A DNA stretch of 17,921 bases. Source: an uncultured Oscillospiraceae bacterium. Lineage in GTDB: Bacteria; Bacillota; Clostridia; Oscillospirales; Acutalibacteraceae. The position numbers were made by a program, and so were the translations under genes. Positions within the stretch are counted from its first letter, which is position 1. Each line of letters begins with the position of its first letter. Shown one piece after another: positions 6,731 to 12,290 of the stretch. The notes below the pieces were generated by a model. That model saw only the letters and a list, made by a program, of their open reading frames with translations. It was not told the origin of the DNA and ran no database searches. The stretch covers positions 1 to 17,921 of the forward strand of contig URDW01000024.1 of the NCBI GenBank assembly GCA_900546735.1, in the 5' to 3' direction.

Positions 6731-7564
6731 TTATACACGGGCAGGGGTCGTATTTTGGTTGTTGCCCCATTCGTAAATCGCACCGTCTGCATCTGTTGCC
6801 TGAACGATGCCGTAATTTTTATCCACAACAGTAAAGGCTGTGCAGTTTTTCAGCGCACAGTACGGTGTGGTCACAATATCCTCATACAGCGTCGGAAAGC
6901 CGCTGCCCTTGTGCCCATTGCCGATTTGCCCAAACGAATTATCGCCGACCAGATAGAGATCGCCTTTTTCATCTACCCATGCGGTCGTGTAAAGGAATGC
7001 ATCTGCAAACTGTATGTTTTCGGCAATCCGGATCGGCTCCAAGGTTTTTTCAAACACTTCTGTGCTTTGACCGTTCAGGCTTTCGCCCCAAAACCACAGG
7101 GTGTTGTCCTCTTTGACCGCGACCGCAAACCGGATCCCGATGGCGGCGTATTTGCAGTTCGTCATCAGCAATTTTGGTTCGGCGATAACATTATCGAGGG
7201 CAAAATCGCTGATGTCCTCCGTCTGCAAAACGCCGCCGGTCAGTTCACCCATTCCATACAGTTCACCGTTTTCCGTCAGGTAAATCACAGCCGATCCGGT
7301 CGCGTCAACATGCACAACATTTTCCGCAAGTTTCGTCCACTGCGTTTGCAAAGTATATTCTTCCACGTCAAAAAAGTGCAGATTGTTCTTGCCTCTTGCA
7401 TAAAGCGTGTTTTCTTCCACTTTATATTCGATTTCATAAGCATAAGCGTAAGTTTTATACTTCAAATCAAAAGACGGCTGCACCGACTCGTTTTTGGCTT
7501 GCACGCTGCAGCCTGCCATCAGGAATATGCAGACAAAACATATAGAAAAAAACGCTTTTTTCAA
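6731..7564 (-). CDS. Lipoprotein with RCC1-like repeat segments
   Basis: From a TTG start at 7564 the product has 277 residues. It begins with a short basic and hydrophobic signal ending in the lipobox LMAGC (Cys19), so it should be lipidated and surface-exposed. The body contains repeated segments of the kind NGELYGMGELTGG, DNTLWFWGESLNGQ, KGDLYLVGDNSFGQIGNG and DGAIYEWGNN. These resemble RCC1/ATS1 beta-propeller blades, although too few are clear for a complete propeller. TTG is preferred because GAGGGG lies six bases upstream; the ATG at 7591 has no SD. The function is unknown. The promoter is at 7683-7711, with phased repeats over it. A 9-bp hairpin lies in the leader (7582-7607). Confidence 0.8.
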   Translation of the reverse strand: MKKAFFSICFVCIFLMAGCSVQAKNESVQPSFDLKYKTYAYAYEIEYKVEENTLYARGKNNLHFFDVEEYTLQTQWTKLAENVVHVDATGSAVIYLTENGELYGMGELTGGVLQTEDISDFALDNVIAEPKLLMTNCKYAAIGIRFAVAVKEDNTLWFWGESLNGQSTEVFEKTLEPIRIAENIQFADAFLYTTAWVDEKGDLYLVGDNSFGQIGNGHKGSGFPTLYEDIVTTPYCALKNCTAFTVVDKNYGIVQATDADGAIYEWGNNQNTTPARV

Positions 7565-7581
7565 ATGGATCCCCTCGTGAC

Positions 7582-7613
7582 GCAGCTGCATCAGATGCTG
7601 CAGCTGCTTTTTT
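7582..7613. other. Inverted repeat in the lipoprotein leader, terminator-like on the plus strand
   Basis: GCAGCTGCA (7582-7590) pairs with TGCAGCTGC (7599-7607) and is followed on the plus strand by six T. No plus-strand gene ends here, so it is either a boundary terminator against antisense transcription entering the ribosomal operon, or a leader hairpin in the minus-strand lipoprotein mRNA, ending about 12 bases before its SD. Confidence 0.55.
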
Positions 7614-7660
7614 GAACGGCTTTTGTCGCGCGGCGCCGCGTAAAGCAGATTGGCCGGCTC

Positions 7661-7700
7661 AAATCATCTTAAATCATATAGAATCATACAATAAAATCAG
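7661..7700. repeat. Three AATCAT repeats spaced 10 bp apart (candidate operator)
   Basis: AATCAT occurs at 7662-7667, 7672-7677 and 7682-7687, exactly one helical turn apart, and a degenerate fourth copy follows in frame. The array covers the -10 box and the predicted start of the lipoprotein promoter on the minus strand, which is the position expected for a repressor or response regulator acting on one face of the DNA. Confidence 0.55.
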
Positions 7701-7711
7701 CGTTTATGCAA
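7683..7711 (-). promoter_or_regulatory. Promoter of the lipoprotein gene
   Basis: On the minus strand TTGCAT (7706-7711) and TATGAT (7683-7688) have a 17-bp spacer. The start near 7676 gives a leader of about 110 bases. The -10 box overlaps the third AATCAT repeat. Confidence 0.65.
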
Positions 7712-7760
7712 CATTTGCGCTTAAATTTGCGTGCAGCGGCCGAAAAATCCGAAAAAAGTG

Positions 7761-7789
7761 TTGACTGTGTTTCTCTTTTGTGGTAAATT
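7761..7789 (+). promoter_or_regulatory. Promoter of the rpmG-secE-nusG operon
   Basis: TTGACT (7761-7766) and TAAATT (7784-7789) are 17 bp apart. The transcript would start near 7796. Confidence 0.75.
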
Positions 7790-7803
7790 ATATACACCTC
7801 TTA

Positions 7804-7834
7804 AAGGGGGCTTTATTTTTGTGCCCGCTTTTTT
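7804..7834 (+). promoter_or_regulatory. Terminator-like hairpin in the rpmG leader
   Basis: AAGGGGGC (7804-7811) can pair with GCCCGCTT (7823-7830) with one G/G mismatch, and a T run (7829-7834) follows immediately. It lies within the first 40 transcribed bases. It may attenuate the operon, but the mismatch and 11-base loop make it weak. Confidence 0.35.
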
Positions 7835-7902
7835 GTGTCTCGCCTGCGTTCGGGACATGGTGAGGGAGGCAAATATGTCGAAAATTAATTGGAGGTGCCA
7901 AC

Positions 7903-8052
7903 ATGAGAGTCAAGATAACATTGGCATGCACGGAGTGCAAACAACGCAACTACAACACCATGAAAAACAAAAAGAACACACCTGACCGTTTAGAGATGAA
8001 GAAGTACTGCAGATTCTGCAGGAAGCATACTCTGCACAGGGAAACAAAGTAA
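7903..8052 (+). CDS. rpmG: 50S ribosomal protein L33 (zinc-ribbon form)
   Basis: This 49-residue protein has the complete L33 pattern: CTEC (Cys9, Cys12) and CRFC (Cys36, Cys39) bind zinc, so it is the cysteine-containing form expressed when zinc is sufficient. [21 protein letters not shown] is typical of Firmicutes L33. GGAGGTG lies six bases before the ATG. It is the first gene of the operon with secE and nusG, the common arrangement in Firmicutes. It sits on the large subunit near the E site. Confidence 0.96.
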   Translation: MRVKITLACTECKQRNYNTMKNKKNTPDRLEMKKYCRFCRKHTLHRETK

Positions 8053-8067
8053 CGGAGGCCCGAAAAA

Positions 8068-8457
8068 ATGGCAAATGAAAAAAAGACTCCGTCCAAAAAA
8101 GCCGATGTAAAAGCAGAAGCACCGAAGAAAAAAGCCGGCAAAGACGGAAAGCAAAAAAAGAATCCGTTTAAATCCATTGGTTCTTTCTTCAAAAGCGTGC
8201 GCTCCGAAGGCAAAAAGGTCGTTTGGCCCGGCGCCAAAGAAACGCTCAAAAACGCTTTGGTCGTTTTGATCGTTGTGATCATTGCCGGCGTGGCGATTTA
8301 CGCTGTGGACAGTGTCCTTTCGCTCGGCATGCGCGGCTTGAAGAGCCTTTCGGACAACACTTCCGTTTCCGATACGGTCAGCGAGGATACGTCTGACACC
8401 ACCGAGGCTGAAGCGGATACGACCGCAGCTGCAGACGATACGACAGCAGCCGAATAA
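8068..8457 (+). CDS. secE: Preprotein translocase subunit SecE with acidic C-terminal tail
   Basis: SecE clamps SecY and is essential for protein export through the SecYEG channel. The 129-residue protein has a lysine-rich N-terminal extension (1-35), the conserved amphipathic stretch FFKSVRSEGKKVVWPGAKET (40-59) and a single membrane helix (about 61-84). Gram-positive SecE is usually near 60-75 residues. Here about 35 residues of Thr, Ser, Asp, Glu and Ala follow the helix (95-129), and with the normal topology they would face outside. The gene follows rpmG by 15 bases with its own GGAGG and precedes nusG by 11. Confidence 0.93.
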   Translation: MANEKKTPSKKADVKAEAPKKKAGKDGKQKKNPFKSIGSFFKSVRSEGKKVVWPGAKETLKNALVVLIVVIIAGVAIYAVDSVLSLGMRGLKSLSDNTSVSDTVSEDTSDTTEAEADTTAAADDTTAAE

Positions 8458-8468
8458 GGAGGCTCCTG

Positions 8469-8996
8469 ATGGAAGAAGAAGCAAAATGGTATGTTGTGCA
8501 CACGTTTTCCGGCTATGAAAACAAGGTGGCCAGCAACATTGAAACGGTGGTTGAAAACCGCGGCATGCAGGATCTGATCCAAGAGGTCACGATCCCGACG
8601 GAAAAGGTCGTGGAGATCAAAGAGGACGGCACCAAAAAAGAAGTGGAACGCAAGGTGTTCCCCGGCTATGTGCTTGTTAAAATGATCATCACGGACGATT
8701 CCTGGTATGTCGTGCGCAACACCAGGGGCTGCACCGGTTTTGTCGGCCCTGAAAGCAACCCCGTTGCCCTGACCGAGGAAGAGGTCAAGGCACTCGGCGT
8801 TGAAAAGGTCAACGTCAAAGTGCCCTATGCCGTCGGCGATTCGGTCAACGTCATCTCCGGCCCGCTGGAGGGCTTCTCCGGCGTCGTCAACGAGATCGAC
8901 GCCGCCAAAAACAGCGTGCAGGTCACCGTGTCCATGTTCGGCCGTGAAACGCGCGTGGAGTTTGAGCTTGACCAGCTTGAAAAGGTCAAAGAATAA
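8469..8996 (+). CDS. nusG: Transcription termination/antitermination factor NusG
   Basis: The 175-residue protein has the NGN domain (about 5-110; KWYVVHTFSGYENKVASNI, KVFPGYVLVKM, RNTRGCTGFVGP) followed by a KOW domain (about 121-175; GDSVNVISGPLEGFSGVVNEID). Both are complete and of usual length. NusG binds RNA polymerase and modulates pausing, termination and coupling to the ribosome. GGAGG precedes the ATG in the short gap after secE. The next gene, rplK, follows after a 94-base leader with regulatory structure. Confidence 0.97.
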   Translation: MEEEAKWYVVHTFSGYENKVASNIETVVENRGMQDLIQEVTIPTEKVVEIKEDGTKKEVERKVFPGYVLVKMIITDDSWYVVRNTRGCTGFVGPESNPVALTEEEVKALGVEKVNVKVPYAVGDSVNVISGPLEGFSGVVNEIDAAKNSVQVTVSMFGRETRVEFELDQLEKVKE

Positions 8997-9006
8997 TTTC
9001 GGTAAC

Positions 9007-9041
9007 AAGCAGCGTGCTGCTTTTATCACCGCTTTGCGGTG
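9007..9041 (+). promoter_or_regulatory. Two hairpins between nusG and rplK
   Basis: AAGCAG/CTGCTT (9007-9022) is followed by TTAT. CACCGC/GCGGTG (9027-9041, loop TTT) comes next. The first could act as a weak terminator that sets the relative output of nusG and the ribosomal genes, or as an RNA processing site. I see no promoter here. Confidence 0.4.
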
Positions 9042-9042
9042 C

Positions 9043-9071
9043 GTGGGAGGGTTCGTCCCGCCAATGACCAC
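9043..9071 (+). promoter_or_regulatory. L1-binding mimic upstream of rplK
   Basis: GTGG (9043-9046) pairs with CCAC (9068-9071). An inner GGG/CCC stem (9049-9059) is separated from it by GA on one side and GCCAATGA on the other. Two short stems with an asymmetric internal loop, and GGTGGGAGG-type sequence as in the 23S rRNA L1 stalk, are features of the mRNA site bound by ribosomal protein L1 for feedback control of the L11-L1 operon. The same motif occurs again before rplA. Confidence 0.65.
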
Positions 9072-9090
9072 ATTTTAGGAGGAAATTTAT

Positions 9091-9516
9091 ATGGCTCAGA
9101 AGGTAGTAGGCTTAATTAAGCTTCAGATCCCGGCCGGCAAAGCCACGCCGGCACCGCCCGTTGGCCCGGCGCTTGGCCAGCACGGCGTAAACATCATGGC
9201 GTTCACCAAAGAGTTCAACGAAAGAACAAAGAATGACGCCGGTCTTATCATTCCCGTTGTGATCACGGTTTTTGAGGATCGTTCGTTCACTTTTGTCACC
9301 AAAACGCCGCCGGCTGCTGTGCTCATCAAAAAAGCATGCGGCATCGAAAAGGCTTCCGGTGTTCCGAACAAGAACAAAGTTGCCAAGCTCACCAAAGAGC
9401 AGGTGCAGAAGATCGCTGAAACAAAAATGCCCGACTTGAACGCGGCAAGCCTTGAGGCAGCCATGTCTATGGTCGCCGGCACCGCCAGAAGCATGGGCGT
9501 AGAAGTTGAGGAATAA
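9091..9516 (+). CDS. rplK: 50S ribosomal protein L11
   Basis: The 141-residue protein is full length. [29 protein letters not shown] is the conserved N-terminal signature, and the C-terminal RNA-binding domain ends in [13 protein letters not shown]11 binds the GTPase-associated region of 23S rRNA at the base of the L7/L12 stalk, where it contacts elongation factors and RelA. The AGGAGGAAAT site precedes the ATG by seven bases. It is co-transcribed with rplA, and an L1-binding type element lies upstream. Confidence 0.98.
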   Translation: MAQKVVGLIKLQIPAGKATPAPPVGPALGQHGVNIMAFTKEFNERTKNDAGLIIPVVITVFEDRSFTFVTKTPPAAVLIKKACGIEKASGVPNKNKVAKLTKEQVQKIAETKMPDLNAASLEAAMSMVAGTARSMGVEVEE

Positions 9517-9524
9517 TTCCCCGA

Positions 9525-9552
9525 GTGGGAGGAAAGATCCGTTAAACCACAT
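9525..9552 (+). promoter_or_regulatory. Second L1-binding mimic, upstream of rplA
   Basis: GTGG (9525-9528) pairs with CCAC (9547-9550). An inner GGA/TCC stem (9531-9540) is again offset by GA on the 5' side and by GTTAAA on the 3' side. Sequence shared with the 9043 element includes GTGGGAGG and CCACAT. It lies just 20 bases before the rplA start, so L1 could repress its own synthesis directly. Confidence 0.6.
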
Positions 9553-9571
9553 ATCTGGGAGGAAATGAGTT

Positions 9572-10264
9572 ATGAAACACGGAAAGAAATATGTTGAAGG
9601 CGCAAAACTGATCGACCGCGCCAATTTATATGATGCGGAAGAGGCCCTTTCCCTTGCAGTGAAAACGGCTACCGCAAAGTTTGACGAAACCATCGAAGCA
9701 CACATCCGCCTCGGCGTAGACTCCCGCCATGCTGACCAGCAGGTCCGCGGCGCTGTTGTTCTGCCGAACGGCACGGGTAAAGATGTGCGCGTGGCTGTGT
9801 TTGCCAAGGGCGATCTGGCCAAGGCTGCTGAAGAGGCCGGCGCCGACATCGTGGGCGATGCAGACCTGGTCGCCAAGATCCAGGGCGGCTGGATGGAATT
9901 CGACGTGGCTGTCGCCAGCCCCGACATGATGGGTTTTGTCGGCCGTCTCGGTAAGATCCTCGGCCCCCGCGGCCTGATGCCGTCTCCGAAAGCCGGCACC
10001 GTCACCATGGACGTTGCCAAGGCCGTGCAGGAGGCGAAAGCCGGTAAAATCGAATACCGTCTGGACAAAACAAACATCATTCACTGCCCGATCGGCAAGG
10101 CTTCGTTCGGCACGGAGAAGCTGCTTGAAAACTTCAACACGCTGCTTGGTGCCATCGTAAAGGCAAAGCCGGCTGCCGCCAAGGGTCAGTATCTGCGCTC
10201 CATTGCCGTTGCCAGCACCATGGGCCCCGGCGTGCGCGTCAACCCGTCCAAGTTCGGCGTTTGA
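9572..10264 (+). CDS. rplA: 50S ribosomal protein L1
   Basis: The 230-residue protein matches bacterial L1 in length. [15 protein letters not shown] opens it. [22 protein letters not shown] in the middle is the L1 signature, and [13 protein letters not shown] closes it. L1 forms the mobile stalk that helps eject deacylated tRNA from the E site and also acts as a translational repressor of the L11-L1 mRNA. GGGAGG lies ten bases before the chosen ATG. The preceding 55-base gap carries an L1-binding type hairpin. A new promoter follows the gene for rplJ-rplL. Confidence 0.98.
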   Translation: MKHGKKYVEGAKLIDRANLYDAEEALSLAVKTATAKFDETIEAHIRLGVDSRHADQQVRGAVVLPNGTGKDVRVAVFAKGDLAKAAEEAGADIVGDADLVAKIQGGWMEFDVAVASPDMMGFVGRLGKILGPRGLMPSPKAGTVTMDVAKAVQEAKAGKIEYRLDKTNIIHCPIGKASFGTEKLLENFNTLLGAIVKAKPAAAKGQYLRSIAVASTMGPGVRVNPSKFGV

Positions 10265-10273
10265 TTTCAGGTA

Positions 10274-10302
10274 TTGACAAGCCGCCCGGCTTGTGCTAAA
10301 AT
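10274..10302 (+). promoter_or_regulatory. Promoter of rplJ-rplL
   Basis: TTGACA (10274-10279) and TAAAAT (10297-10302) have a 17-bp spacer. The start near 10309 places the whole L10 leader in the transcript and separates L10-L12 control from the L11-L1 unit. Confidence 0.88.
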
Positions 10303-10308
10303 ACAGTC

Positions 10309-10434
10309 GCTGTTCAGCCAAAGACAGCAGGTGCCCTGTGCATAAGTTTTACCGCCTGCCGAGGAATGAGCATACCAAACATTTGTTGCTATGTTTACGG
10401 TGCATTCCTCATGGAATGCACCTTTCTTTGTTTT
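10309..10434 (+). promoter_or_regulatory. L10 leader RNA with terminator/antiterminator switch
   Basis: The segment AAGACAGCAGGTGCC to CCGCCTGCCGAGGAATGAGC (10321-10372) has the conserved elements of the Firmicutes L10 leader, which is bound by the L10-(L12)4 complex. Downstream a perfect 10-bp hairpin (10399-10408 with 10413-10422, loop TCAT) with a T-rich tail (10423-10434) forms an intrinsic terminator. GAGGAATG (10361-10368) in the L10-binding part is exactly complementary to CATTCCTC (10403-10410) in the terminator's 5' arm and loop. The two structures are therefore mutually exclusive, which predicts termination when L10 is in excess and read-through when it is scarce. Confidence 0.85.
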
Positions 10435-10485
10435 GAAACAGCCAAAAGTCCGCTTTTGCGGCAAATACTTATGGAGGTGAACCGA

Positions 10486-11052
10486 ATGCCCAGCGCAGCA
10501 GTTCTCGAAAGAAAAAAACAGCAGGTTGCCGATCTCAGCGAGAGAATCAAGTCTTCGGTTGCTGGTGTAGTTGTTGACTATAAGGGCATCAACGTAATCG
10601 ACGATACGGCGCTTCGTAAAGAGCTTCGTGAAGCCGGTGTGGAGTACACCGTTGTAAAGAACACGATTTTGAAGCGCGCTGCCGACGATGCCGGCCTGGA
10701 CGGTCTGGATTCCGTTCTGGAAGGTACAACGGCCATCGCGACCAGCCCGGAAGATTATGTTGCCGCCGCCCGCATTCTGCAGAAGTTTGCGGATCAGCAC
10801 GACGCATTCAGCATCAAGAGCGGTTATCTTGATGGTGAGGTCATCGGCCTCGAAAAAATCACAGCCCTTGCCAAGCTGCCGTCCAGAGAAGTACTTCTCG
10901 CCACGGTCTGCAGTGTGTTCAATGCACCGATCGCTGCCTTTGCCCGTGCGGTACAGGCTATCGTTGACAAGAAAAATGAAGCTTCTGATGAAGCACCCGC
11001 CGCTGAGGAAGCAGCCGCCGAAGCTCCGGCAGCTGAAGAAACAGCAGAATAA
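10486..11052 (+). CDS. rplJ: 50S ribosomal protein L10
   Basis: The 188-residue protein begins MPSAAVLERKKQQVADL and includes VVVDYKGINV and YTVVKNTILKRA, typical of L10, which anchors L7/L12 dimers to the ribosome and represses its own operon as a complex with L12. The start at 10486 has GGAGG eight bases before it; an in-frame ATG at 10366 lies inside the leader RNA and is not used. Most L10 proteins end near residue 165-175. Here an extra tail of Glu, Ala and Pro (about 164-188) follows the L12-binding helix. It forms an operon with rplL. Confidence 0.97.
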   Translation: MPSAAVLERKKQQVADLSERIKSSVAGVVVDYKGINVIDDTALRKELREAGVEYTVVKNTILKRAADDAGLDGLDSVLEGTTAIATSPEDYVAAARILQKFADQHDAFSIKSGYLDGEVIGLEKITALAKLPSREVLLATVCSVFNAPIAAFARAVQAIVDKKNEASDEAPAAEEAAAEAPAAEETAE

Positions 11053-11085
11053 TTTAAATGAAATTTTGAATTGGAGGAAAATACA

Positions 11086-11463
11086 ATGGCATCCGAGAAA
11101 GTTACCAATATCGTAGAAGAACTGAAAACCCTTACCGTTCTTGAACTGTCCGAGCTTGTTTCTGCAGTAGAAGAGGAATTCGGCGTCAGCGCTGCCGCTG
11201 CTGTTGCTGTTGCCGCACCGGCTGACGGCGGTGCCGCTGCTGCTGAAGAAAAGACCGAGTTCGACGTGATCCTGGCCAGCGACGGCGGCAACAAGATTGC
11301 CGTGATCAAGGCTGTCCGCGAAGTGACCGGCCTTGGCCTGAAAGAAGCAAAAGCCCTTGTGGACGGCGCTCCGGCTCCGATCAAAGAGGCTGTTGCCAAA
11401 GACGCTGCCGAAGAGATCAAATCGAAGATCGAAGCTGCCGGCGGCCAGGTCGAAATCAAATAA
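11086..11463 (+). CDS. rplL: 50S ribosomal protein L7/L12
   Basis: The 125-residue protein has the N-terminal dimerisation region (1-35), an Ala-rich flexible hinge (about 36-53) and the conserved C-terminal domain ([39 protein letters not shown]) that recruits elongation factors. GGAGG nine bases before the ATG at 11086 fixes the start; a TTG at 11071 lies in the SD region and is not the start. The gene ends the ribosomal cluster. A strong terminator follows, and rpoB is not next to it, unlike in most bacteria. Confidence 0.98.
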   Translation: MASEKVTNIVEELKTLTVLELSELVSAVEEEFGVSAAAAVAVAAPADGGAAAAEEKTEFDVILASDGGNKIAVIKAVREVTGLGLKEAKALVDGAPAPIKEAVAKDAAEEIKSKIEAAGGQVEIK

Positions 11464-11479
11464 GTTCATTTCCATGATT

Positions 11480-11511
11480 GCAGACAGCCATTTGGCTGTC
11501 TGCTTTTTTTT
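11480..11511 (+). terminator. Terminator after rplL
   Basis: GCAGACAGCC (11480-11489) pairs perfectly with GGCTGTCTGC (11494-11503) around a 4-base loop, and eight T follow. It is a complete intrinsic terminator closing the ribosomal protein operon. Confidence 0.95.
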
Positions 11512-11535
11512 ACTTTTTTGCACAGCTGAAAGAAC

Positions 11536-11564
11536 TTGCATAATTTTTCCTGTGTTGGTATAAT
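11536..11564 (+). promoter_or_regulatory. Promoter of the flavin reductase-like gene
   Basis: TTGCAT (11536-11541) and TATAAT (11559-11564) are 17 bp apart. The leader is only about 14 bases long. Confidence 0.8.
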
Positions 11565-11583
11565 AATGACAGAGGTGTTTTTC

Positions 11584-12084
11584 ATGCTTAAAGAAATTTC
11601 TGTTAAAGATATCAAAGAAAACGCCGTCTCCCTGATCGCAGACGACTGGGGTCTTGTGACGGCCGGCACGGCGGATGAGTACAACACCATGACCGTCAGC
11701 TGGGGTGCGCTCGGCGAGCTTTGGGGCAAAGATGTGGCCACGGTCTACATCCGCCCCCAGCGCTACACAAAAGAATTTTTGGACGCCAACGATTATTTCA
11801 CGCTCAGCTTTTACCCGGAAAGCGAAAAGAAGGCGCTGTCTTTCTGCGGCGCGCATTCCGGGCGCGATGTTGACAAGGCGGCCGAAACGGGTCTTGTGCC
11901 GGTTTTTGATGAAAAAGCGCCGTATTTTGCGCAGGCAAGACTGGTGCTCGTTTGCAAAAAAATGGCGGTCGGCCGGTTTGATCCGGATGGATTCCTGGAT
12001 CCCGGCATTATGAACAATTACGCCGCCGGTGATTTCCATTACATCTATTACGGTGCGATCGAAAAAGTGTTGATTTCAGAGTAA
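11584..12084 (+). CDS. Flavin reductase family protein (FMN-binding split barrel)
   Basis: The 166-residue protein has the fold signature of small flavin reductase-like proteins: DDWGLVTAGTADEYNTMTVSWGALGELWGKDVATVYIRPQRYT followed by a region rich in beta strands with LSFYPESEKKALSFCGAHSGRDVDKA. Such proteins bind FMN and reduce flavins or act as small redox proteins; the partner here is unknown. The ATG at 11584 has AGAGGTG upstream; earlier in-frame codons overlap the promoter. It has its own promoter between the rplL terminator and the SRP RNA promoter, so it is probably monocistronic. Confidence 0.85.
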   Translation: MLKEISVKDIKENAVSLIADDWGLVTAGTADEYNTMTVSWGALGELWGKDVATVYIRPQRYTKEFLDANDYFTLSFYPESEKKALSFCGAHSGRDVDKAAETGLVPVFDEKAPYFAQARLVLVCKKMAVGRFDPDGFLDPGIMNNYAAGDFHYIYYGAIEKVLISE

Positions 12085-12098
12085 GGATAGTGTATAAT
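12070..12098 (+). promoter_or_regulatory. Promoter of the SRP RNA gene
   Basis: TTGATT (12070-12075) and TATAAT (12093-12098) are 17 bp apart. The -35 box lies inside the last codons of the flavin reductase-like gene. The predicted start is near 12105. Confidence 0.85.
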
Positions 12099-12105
12099 AC
12101 TATCT

Positions 12106-12270
12106 GCAAAGGCAGGGATGCTCTTATTTTATATCGTAGCGTATGGGCCCTGTGCGACGGGATGCTACGAACCTTGTCAGGCGGGGAACCGAGCAGCAAT
12201 AAGTGGATTATTCTGTGCGCCGCAGACAAGTCTGTACGCTACGACATGAAATAAGGGCCCGTGCCTTGTT
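12106..12270 (+). ncRNA. ffs: Signal recognition particle RNA
   Basis: The core GTCAGGCGGGGAACCGAGCAGC (from 12176) is the conserved SRP S-domain, where Ffh binds. The long closing stem is clear: CTTATTTTATATCGTAGCGTA near 12122-12142 pairs with TACGCTACGACATGAAATAAG near 12235-12255, and AAGGCA (12109-12114) pairs with TGCCTT (12262-12267). The RNA is about 160 bases long. I see no Alu-domain sequence, so it is longer than 4.5S RNA but not the 270-base Bacillus type. Its place directly before dnaX matches Bacillus scr. The ends are estimated from the promoter and pairing. A T-rich run follows (12268-12277). Confidence 0.9.
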
Positions 12271-12290
12271 TTGTTTTAGGAGGTGCGAAA

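Larger units (their letters stand above)
7565..7902. other. Divergent region between the lipoprotein and rpmG
   Basis: This gene-free stretch of about 340 bases holds, from left to right, the lipoprotein leader hairpin, a GC-rich patch (GCGCGGCGCCGCG at 7628-7640), the phased AATCAT repeats, two divergent promoters about 50 bp apart, and the rpmG leader. Confidence 0.75.

Noticed and set aside
4154..6834. Long open frames on the plus strand (up to 307 codons) opposite the two flavoprotein genes
   Set aside because: They are antisense to two genes with clear family motifs, have no SD sites and encode no recognisable protein. They arise from the GC-rich codon use of the real genes.
7608..7613. 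Plus-strand terminator as evidence of a missing plus-strand gene before rpmG
   Set aside because: No plus-strand coding sequence lies between the MATE gene and this hairpin. It more likely marks a leader hairpin or a barrier to antisense transcription.
7875..7985. Short frame starting [10 protein letters not shown] with a good SD (GAGGGAGG) before rpmG
   Set aside because: It overlaps rpmG out of frame and its protein is not recognisable. The GGAGGTG before the L33 ATG is sufficient. A leader-peptide role cannot be excluded but has no support.
10366..10485. In-frame N-terminal extension of L10
   Set aside because: The extra 40 codons lie within the L10 leader RNA and its terminator, and the true ATG at 10486 has a good SD and matches the L10 N-terminus.
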